A DNA stretch of 64,000 bases, taken from assembly GCF_002959775.1 (NCBI RefSeq), contig NZ_PPCX01000002.1:186001-250000 (forward strand). Direction: 5' to 3'. The notes beneath the pieces are model-generated. The model was not told where the DNA came from. It saw nothing but the letters and a program-made list of their open reading frames with translations, and searched no databases. Made by a program: the position numbers and the translations under genes. This DNA is from Veillonella rogosae JCM 15642. Lineage in GTDB: Bacteria > Bacillota > Negativicutes > Veillonellales > Veillonellaceae. Below, in pieces: positions 59,561 through 64,000 of the stretch (positions are counted from its first letter, which is position 1; each line of letters begins with the position of its first letter).

Positions 59561-60178
59561 ATGGACTCAATTTTACAATTTGATCACTCTGTGATTTTCT
59601 ATGTACATGAACACCTTGTATATAGTTTTTTAACGCCAATAATGGCAATTATTTCTAAAATCACTAGTAATGGCGCATTATGGATTCTAATCGCATTATT
59701 ATTGATGATTCAAAAAAAATACCGCGTATTAGGCGTAGCCATAATTATTGCCTTGGGATTTGTATTTATCATCGGTGATCAAGGATTAAAACCTAATGTG
59801 GCTCGTTTAAGACCATTTGTAGATTTTCCGAATGTTACGGTACCATTAGAGTCAGCTTTACCAAAAGCGACAAGTTTTTCATTCCCGTCAGGCCATAGTT
59901 TTGGTTCATTTGCATCTGCTATGACCATTTACCTAGGCTTGAGCCAAATAGCGCCTCAGAAGCGATATTTAGGGATTTTAGCCTTGGTATTGTCAGTAGT
60001 AGTAGCATTCTCTAGAGTTTACTTATTTGTACATTATCCAACAGATGTATTAACAGGCTTAGTATTAGGGATCATCGTAGGGTTCATCGCTTGGAAGTTA
60101 GCAAGAGTTGGTTGGAACTGGTGGACTAACCGTAATAATGATGTAGAATACGAACCGTATACATTTAAACGTAAATAA
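59561..60178 (+). CDS. PAP2 family lipid phosphatase (undecaprenyl-diphosphatase type)
   Basis: The 205-aa membrane protein has the complete PAP2 tripartite motif: KPNVARLRPF, FPSGHSFGSF and SRVYLFVHYPTD. Six hydrophobic segments are visible. BcrC-like members recycle undecaprenyl diphosphate for wall synthesis and give bacitracin resistance; phosphatidylglycerophosphatase activity is an alternative. Its terminator has been entered by an insertion sequence. Confidence 0.88.
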   Translation: MDSILQFDHSVIFYVHEHLVYSFLTPIMAIISKITSNGALWILIALLLMIQKKYRVLGVAIIIALGFVFIIGDQGLKPNVARLRPFVDFPNVTVPLESALPKATSFSFPSGHSFGSFASAMTIYLGLSQIAPQKRYLGILALVLSVVVAFSRVYLFVHYPTDVLTGLVLGIIVGFIAWKLARVGWNWWTNRNNDVEYEPYTFKRK

Positions 60179-60212
60179 GCTCAATAAGCTAAAAAACTAT
60201 ATAACATAAGGG

Positions 60213-60237
60213 ATTGGGCCATTTAGGCCCAATTTTC
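60213..60237 (+). terminator. Terminator of the PAP2 gene, insertion site of the IS element
   Basis: ATTGGGCC (60213-60220) and GGCCCAAT (60226-60233) form a perfect 8-bp stem with loop ATTTA, followed by TTTC. The IS begins at the next base; the duplicated target CAATTTTC is the end of the stem plus the T-tract. Confidence 0.8.
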
Positions 60238-61586
60238 GGGTTATAGGACAAAACGTGTTGGTTTTATAGGCGATGGGGCCAGTAAATTACTGCTTCCATC
60301 GCCATTTTAAGTTCTTTTGATAAACTTAGAGGGTGGACAAAATGTGTTGGTAAAAAGTCCCAAACCCCTTGATTTTACTGGCTTCAATAAGGTTATATCT
60401 TCTTAGAAAATCGTGTTCTAAGTGGAGGGAATAATCATGCTGGTAAGATGTATAAATTGTGGATTTTCTTGTCAAAAATATGGGAAAACTAAAGCTGGAT
60501 CACAACGATGGCATTGTAAGCAGTGTAACATCACCTTTACACAAACTATTGATAATACTACTAAATGTTTTCATCGATTTCTAAATTGGTTATTTAGTAA
60601 AGAAACACAACAGGACATGCCTGGGCAGGGCCGTACATTTCGTAGACAGATAGCTGATTTCTGGCAAATATGGCCTATGCCGCCCAAAATTGAAACCTCG
60701 AGAGATGTGGTATTCGTTGATGGTATTTACTTAGCTAAAAAAGCTTGTATTTTGATCTGTTATGATGGTGAATATGTATTAGGGTGGTATTTATGTAGGT
60801 CAGAACAGTCTCGCTCATGGCAAGCTCTTATGCAGCGAATAGCGACACCCATTGTGGTCGTTTCTGATGGTGGACCTGGTCTTAGAAAAGCATTAAAAAA
60901 AGTTTGGCGTACCGCCAAGCTTCAACGTTGTATTGTTCATGCCGTATGGCAAGTACATCGTTACACTACTAGGCGGCCTAAGACATTAGCAGGCATTATG
61001 TTAAAAGATTTAGCAAGCGATTTATATAACGTAAAAACACAGGAAGATGCAAAAATATGGATTCAACGATTATTTAATTGGAGGGTGACTTTTAAAGAGT
61101 TTCTAAGTGAAATGACACGTGATAGTAATGATAATTTAAGAGCTACGCATGAACGATTATTAAAAGCCTATAACTCTCTAGTGGTATTAATTAATACAGA
61201 GACAATGTTTCGATATTTAGATGAAACATTGGTGTTGGATAAAGAATGTCCGAGGACTAATAACCCTATTGAAGGCGGAGTAAACGCACAACTCAGACGT
61301 TTATTGCGTTACCATCGAGGGATGTCTGTAGAAAAACGCATAAAAGCGGTCTTTTGGTGGTGTTATTTACACTCACCAAGACCGCTTTCTGCAAAAGAAA
61401 TACTTAAGGTAATGCCAACTGATGCAAGTATTTCTAAAATATATAGTTCTATGAATGAAAGAGCCCAACTTCAAGGCATAATTCCAACTTGGGGGGATGC
61501 CATTTCTTGGGGTGATTTGCATAACTATGACAAATTATCTTTCAATGATTGGGATTAAAGTACCAACACGTTTTGTCCTATAACCC
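60238..61586 (+). mobile_element. Complete IS1249-like (IS256-family) insertion sequence
   Basis: The 1349-bp element has perfect 25-bp terminal inverted repeats (60238-60262 and 61562-61586, starting GGGTTATAGG) and an 8-bp target duplication CAATTTTC (60230-60237 and 61587-61594). It carries one intact transposase gene. Between the left end and that gene lie a strong hairpin (GGCGATGG/CCATCGCC, 60269-60276 and 60296-60303) and a second copy of the end motif, GGACAAAATGTGTTGGT (60336-60352). The 258-bp stretch before the gene holds nothing else. Confidence 0.93.
60437..61558 (+). CDS. IS1249-like transposase (IS256 family, DDE)
   Basis: The 373-aa transposase has an N-terminal zinc ribbon (CINCGFSCQKYG and WHCKQCNITF) and a mutator-type DDE core. 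The core has Asp in VVFVDGIYLAKK, Asp in VVVSDGGPGLRKAL, the CIVHAVWQVHR motif, and Glu in NNPIEGGVNAQLRRLL. ATG 60437 follows GGAGGG; the in-frame GTG at 60422 lies in that site. The reading frame is intact and the ends are perfect, so the element may still be mobile. Confidence 0.92.
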   Translation: MLVRCINCGFSCQKYGKTKAGSQRWHCKQCNITFTQTIDNTTKCFHRFLNWLFSKETQQDMPGQGRTFRRQIADFWQIWPMPPKIETSRDVVFVDGIYLAKKACILICYDGEYVLGWYLCRSEQSRSWQALMQRIATPIVVVSDGGPGLRKALKKVWRTAKLQRCIVHAVWQVHRYTTRRPKTLAGIMLKDLASDLYNVKTQEDAKIWIQRLFNWRVTFKEFLSEMTRDSNDNLRATHERLLKAYNSLVVLINTETMFRYLDETLVLDKECPRTNNPIEGGVNAQLRRLLRYHRGMSVEKRIKAVFWWCYLHSPRPLSAKEILKVMPTDASISKIYSSMNERAQLQGIIPTWGDAISWGDLHNYDKLSFNDWD

Positions 61587-61601
61587 CAATTTTCTTATTA
61601 T

Positions 61602-61638
61602 AATTACTTCCGATAATATATCGTTATCGGAAGTAATT
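61602..61638 (+). terminator. 15-bp hairpin to the right of the IS
   Basis: AATTACTTCCGATAA (61602-61616) and TTATCGGAAGTAATT (61624-61638) pair perfectly around a 7-nt loop. There is only a short T-run, so it may be a weak terminator of rightward transcription. Confidence 0.6.
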
Positions 61639-61644
61639 TAAAAA

Positions 61645-61679
61645 CAAAAAAACTAGCCTATATTTCTATAAGCTAGTTT
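61645..61679 (-). terminator. Terminator of the WG-repeat lipoprotein gene
   Basis: On the - strand AAACTAGC and GCTAGTTT (61650-61657 with 61672-61679, plus inner TATA pairs) are followed by TTTTTTTGTTTTT. Confidence 0.8.
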
Positions 61680-61719
61680 ATGTAAGTTACTTTTAAAAAT
61701 AACAAGAATGCACTCATTA

Positions 61720-63015
61720 TTAATCAAAGGATTCCATTTCTTTAATATATGCAGCTAATAATGGCTCATCTATGGTGACTTTATCAAATTTAGGTTCAAT
61801 GCCTATGTGGCCTTCATAATCCATGAGACCATATTTACTATTAGACTTATAAACATATAAGTCTTTATAGAATGATGTTATATCGTCATCATAATTCGGT
61901 AATTGGAATAATTCATATCCTGTGTTAGTATCTATGACATATTTTCTTTGGCCTTTAGTTGCGGTCGTCACCTTATTCAATACATAATTAGGCTTTGATG
62001 TATCTATACTATCATATCCATCATTATATAAAATACCTAAATGCGCATTAAATATTTGAACACCTTTTGAATGTTTCAATACAAAACTACGATCACTTAA
62101 TCGTTCATAGGAATCAAATTCAAAAGGTACAACTGTTTTATTTAGCGAATCAATAATACCATACTTACGATTTTTATCAGTAGCTATAAAATAATCAAAC
62201 TTTTTACCTAAATGTTTGATTGATGTATATACTGCAGGAATTACTAATGTATTCTCATTTGTTCTCATTCCGTACAATGTATTGCCTTTTTTATCTATTT
62301 CTGTAAATAAAACATATTCATTTGATGGTGATCTACTGAAAAACTTCTCGGTAGAAAAGTCACCATATCCAGAACCATCACCTGTAGTTGATTTCTCATA
62401 GTTATTTGTATGTATTAGGTTCAGAGCTTCACTTTCACTTAGTAATATTCCCTCATCTGTTACGTATTTTATATATCCATCAGCAGTATGTATTTCAAAC
62501 AAATTCTTTTTATCTACTGCTGACCAATAAAATTTAATATTCTCCCATCCACCCTTTATGGGATTATTCATGATTTGAATACCATTACTTTTATCATATA
62601 AATACCAATAGTCCCCTTTTTGTCCTAATATTAATTTATCATTGATAGCGCTATAGTTATGTACTACATCATTAATAGCATAGGTACCATTAGAATTAAC
62701 TAGTTTAAAACCTCCATCGGTTAAGGCTCTAGCATAATAGTAATCAAATTCATATTCATAGCCTGCAGGTAAATAAGCTATGTTACTTAAATTAACATAT
62801 CGTTTTTGACCATTTTCATAAAAGGATCCATACACAAATTCATTAGAGGCTTTCATATAATCTATGTGTAAGTTATCATATGGACCAAGTATCCAACTCC
62901 CTTTTTCATCGACGATAGTATTACCAGCTGGGGATTCTAAGGTAATATATTCTTTTGCAGATGTTATATTACATGCAGCCAATGCTATAGCTAATCCTAA
63001 TATAAATTTTCTCAT
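61720..63015 (-). CDS. WG-repeat lipoprotein
   Basis: The 431-aa protein starts MRKFILGLAIALAACN, a good lipoprotein signal with lipobox LAAC. The rest is a beta-rich chain of degenerate WG-type repeats; clear examples are YGIIDSLNKTVVPFEFDSY and, near the C-terminus (residues 395-413), YGLMDYEGHIGIEPKFDKV. WG proteins are usually extracytoplasmic and of unknown function. ATG 63015 follows GGAG; a longer frame from 63057 would lose the clean signal peptide. It is divergent from the small membrane protein gene. Confidence 0.8.
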   Translation of the reverse strand: MRKFILGLAIALAACNITSAKEYITLESPAGNTIVDEKGSWILGPYDNLHIDYMKASNEFVYGSFYENGQKRYVNLSNIAYLPAGYEYEFDYYYARALTDGGFKLVNSNGTYAINDVVHNYSAINDKLILGQKGDYWYLYDKSNGIQIMNNPIKGGWENIKFYWSAVDKKNLFEIHTADGYIKYVTDEGILLSESEALNLIHTNNYEKSTTGDGSGYGDFSTEKFFSRSPSNEYVLFTEIDKKGNTLYGMRTNENTLVIPAVYTSIKHLGKKFDYFIATDKNRKYGIIDSLNKTVVPFEFDSYERLSDRSFVLKHSKGVQIFNAHLGILYNDGYDSIDTSKPNYVLNKVTTATKGQRKYVIDTNTGYELFQLPNYDDDITSFYKDLYVYKSNSKYGLMDYEGHIGIEPKFDKVTIDEPLLAAYIKEMESFD

Positions 63016-63155
63016 ATATAGATCTCCAGTAAACAAAACAATAATAATTAATCTCATAATACCATAATTAACTTTTTTAATTAAATGATTCCTTTACATA
63101 CGCTTACAAATTATAACAATCTAATAAGAACTTACTATTTAAATAAAATTGTATA

Positions 63156-63184
63156 TTGAATTTTTTAGAATTAGGTTGTAAAAT
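63156..63184 (+). promoter_or_regulatory. Promoter of the small membrane protein gene
   Basis: TTGAAT (63156-63161), 17 nt, TAAAAT (63179-63184), about 50 nt before the start codon. Confidence 0.6.
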
Positions 63185-63235
63185 AATCATATAAGCTATC
63201 TAATTTACTCATATCAACTCTTATGGAGGTATTAT

Positions 63236-63385
63236 ATGTGCTGGTGTGATATTGTAAGTAAAGCCAAAATTGGCGGTTTAAAACATTTAGGTAATGGTAT
63301 GGAAAGTTCCTTAAGATTCCTTGCGGAAATTGTTCTTACCCTAAGTATTATTCGTGTACTTGTAAACTGGATCTTTGGTATTTAA
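63236..63385 (+). CDS. Small membrane protein, 49 aa
   Basis: I do not recognise this protein. It begins MCWCDIVSKAKIGGLKHLG and has one hydrophobic segment to the C-terminus (FLAEIVLTLSIIRVLVNWIF, about residues 28-47). A Cys-Trp-Cys triplet sits at the very N-terminus. A TGGAGG site 7 nt upstream, a promoter before it and a terminator after it support expression as an independent gene. Possible roles are a membrane regulator or a toxin-like peptide, but nothing here decides that. Confidence 0.72.
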   Translation: MCWCDIVSKAKIGGLKHLGNGMESSLRFLAEIVLTLSIIRVLVNWIFGI

Positions 63386-63412
63386 AGCTCTAAACTAAAT
63401 AAGATACTATAA

Positions 63413-63438
63413 AAGGCGCTTAGTTATCTAAGCGCCTT
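63413..63438. terminator. Terminator between the small gene and the DUF4241 gene
   Basis: AAGGCGCTTAG and CTAAGCGCCTT form a perfect 11-bp stem with loop TTAT. The T-tract is short on + (ATTTATATT) and short on -; it may serve both genes. Confidence 0.8.
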
Positions 63439-63450
63439 ATTTATATTCAA

Positions 63451-64000
63451 TTATATTTGATGATTAGTTGTATCACAGCTAATATATTCTACAACTATTT
63501 GGCAAATATCTCCATCCCTATCAATACCCCAATATACAGGATAAAGACCACATCCGTATCCTGAGCGTATCATAGGAAATGATAAATTGGTATCTGGAAT
63601 TTCAAAAATAATCCAATCTCCGAAAGGTTGTTGATATTTAGGATTATCTAATGCATTTTGTTTAAACTTTTCCTCTAATAAATCTAAGTAAATATTACCA
63701 TTTGGATAGTTTTGATACCATTGATCTTCAAATTTTTTATAAGCCTCTGCTGTAGCTACATCAACAATGGTTGCCAAAGCACTATCTACAGAAAAGCCAA
63801 CAAAACTTTCCTCACCGGTTAATTCAGAAAGGTCTTCATCGCCAATAAGCGCTAACTCATATCGTACTGGTTTTGTACTTTTAAATAACACTCTAGTTAA
63901 AACATAACCATAATCATTTGGACCTAATTCAGCAACTAATGTTTCAACGGGATATGTCCCAGGTTCAACACTCCTAAAATAAGGAAGATTTTCTAAAGTA
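63451..64000 (-). CDS. DUF4241 domain-containing protein (N-terminus outside window)
   Basis: The frame is open to the end of the window, so the start is missing. The visible 182 residues have the DUF4241 pattern: PGTYPVETLVAE near the beginning, then VGFSVDSALATIVD, a middle helix, and the C-terminal MIRSGYGCGLYPVYWGIDRDGD. The family is soluble, of unknown function, and often found with polymorphic-toxin or immunity-type genes. No such partner can be seen here. The assignment is by motif recall. Confidence 0.78.
   Translation of the reverse strand, partial: TLENLPYFRSVEPGTYPVETLVAELGPNDYGYVLTRVLFKSTKPVRYELALIGDEDLSELTGEESFVGFSVDSALATIVDVATAEAYKKFEDQWYQNYPNGNIYLDLLEEKFKQNALDNPKYQQPFGDWIIFEIPDTNLSFPMIRSGYGCGLYPVYWGIDRDGDICQIVVEYISCDTTNHQI

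Noticed and set aside
1-64000. CRISPR arrays, tRNA and rRNA genes
   Set aside because: No regularly spaced repeats, tRNA cloverleaf or rRNA core sequences were recognised by reading; no program was run.

Overview
The window reads as a chromosomal segment of an AT-rich bacterium of the Negativicutes, most probably Veillonella or a close relative. The reasons are Firmicutes-type gene orders (hrcA-grpE-dnaK-dnaJ-prmA-rsmE-mtaB-hit-rpsU-yqeY; asp23-nusB-xseA-xseB-ispA-tlyA-nadK-mnmM-argR-recN), a CIRCE operator, Gram-positive type SOS boxes, a lysine riboswitch and a large cobamide-assembly cluster. The genus is an inference from content and style, not from a search. Almost every gene lies on the + strand, as expected for one replication arm.

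Layout. 1-6.8 kb: end of miaA, a PLP lyase, mnmA, lepA, hemW and a small siroheme-type redox protein. 6.8-16 kb: a 150-bp nested inverted repeat, then the CIRCE-controlled heat-shock operon running into prmA, rsmE, mtaB, hit, then rpsU and yqeY. 16-19.3 kb: a long-form glutamine synthetase behind an attenuator, with psiE-like and tpx genes on the - strand. 19.5-24 kb: a heterodimeric ABC exporter and a TrmH-type RNA methyltransferase. 24-29.9 kb: a YdjC-like deacetylase, an LPG-synthase-like membrane protein, an ACT regulator, hom, thrB, htpX and ndk. 30-37.7 kb: cobamide side-chain and nucleotide-loop assembly (adenosyltransferase, cobU, cobQ, cbiB, cobS, pduX, cobD, cobC). 37.7-50 kb: translation, RNA modification, Asp23, isoprenoid, NAD kinase and repair genes. 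50-55.5 kb: lysine-riboswitch-controlled dapB-asd-dapA, then panD-panC and a probable pantoate-type transporter. 55.5-56.8 kb: a divergent lexA/YneA-like SOS pair. From 57 kb the content is more accessory: an orphan tyrosine recombinase, VanW lipoprotein, PAP2 phosphatase, a complete IS1249-like element inserted in a terminator, a WG-repeat lipoprotein, a small membrane protein and a DUF4241 protein.

How the genes work together. The pduX-cobD pair makes the aminopropanol phosphate that CbiB attaches to the cobyric acid made by CobQ; CobU and CobS then build the nucleotide loop, and the adenosyltransferase supplies the adenosyl ligand. Homoserine made by hom is phosphorylated by thrB, and threonine is in turn the PduX substrate. 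The dap genes feed diaminopimelate, and panD/panC feed CoA. LexA faces a LysM protein across three SOS boxes, the arrangement of the YneA division inhibitor.

The least explained signals are non-coding. They are tandem mini-hairpins in the mnmA leader, a perfect hairpin between the Shine-Dalgarno and start codon of lepA, terminators abutting the ribosome binding sites of glnA, the ydjC-like gene, asp23 and dapB, and the nested palindrome before hrcA. No tRNA, rRNA, CRISPR array or prophage was recognised.
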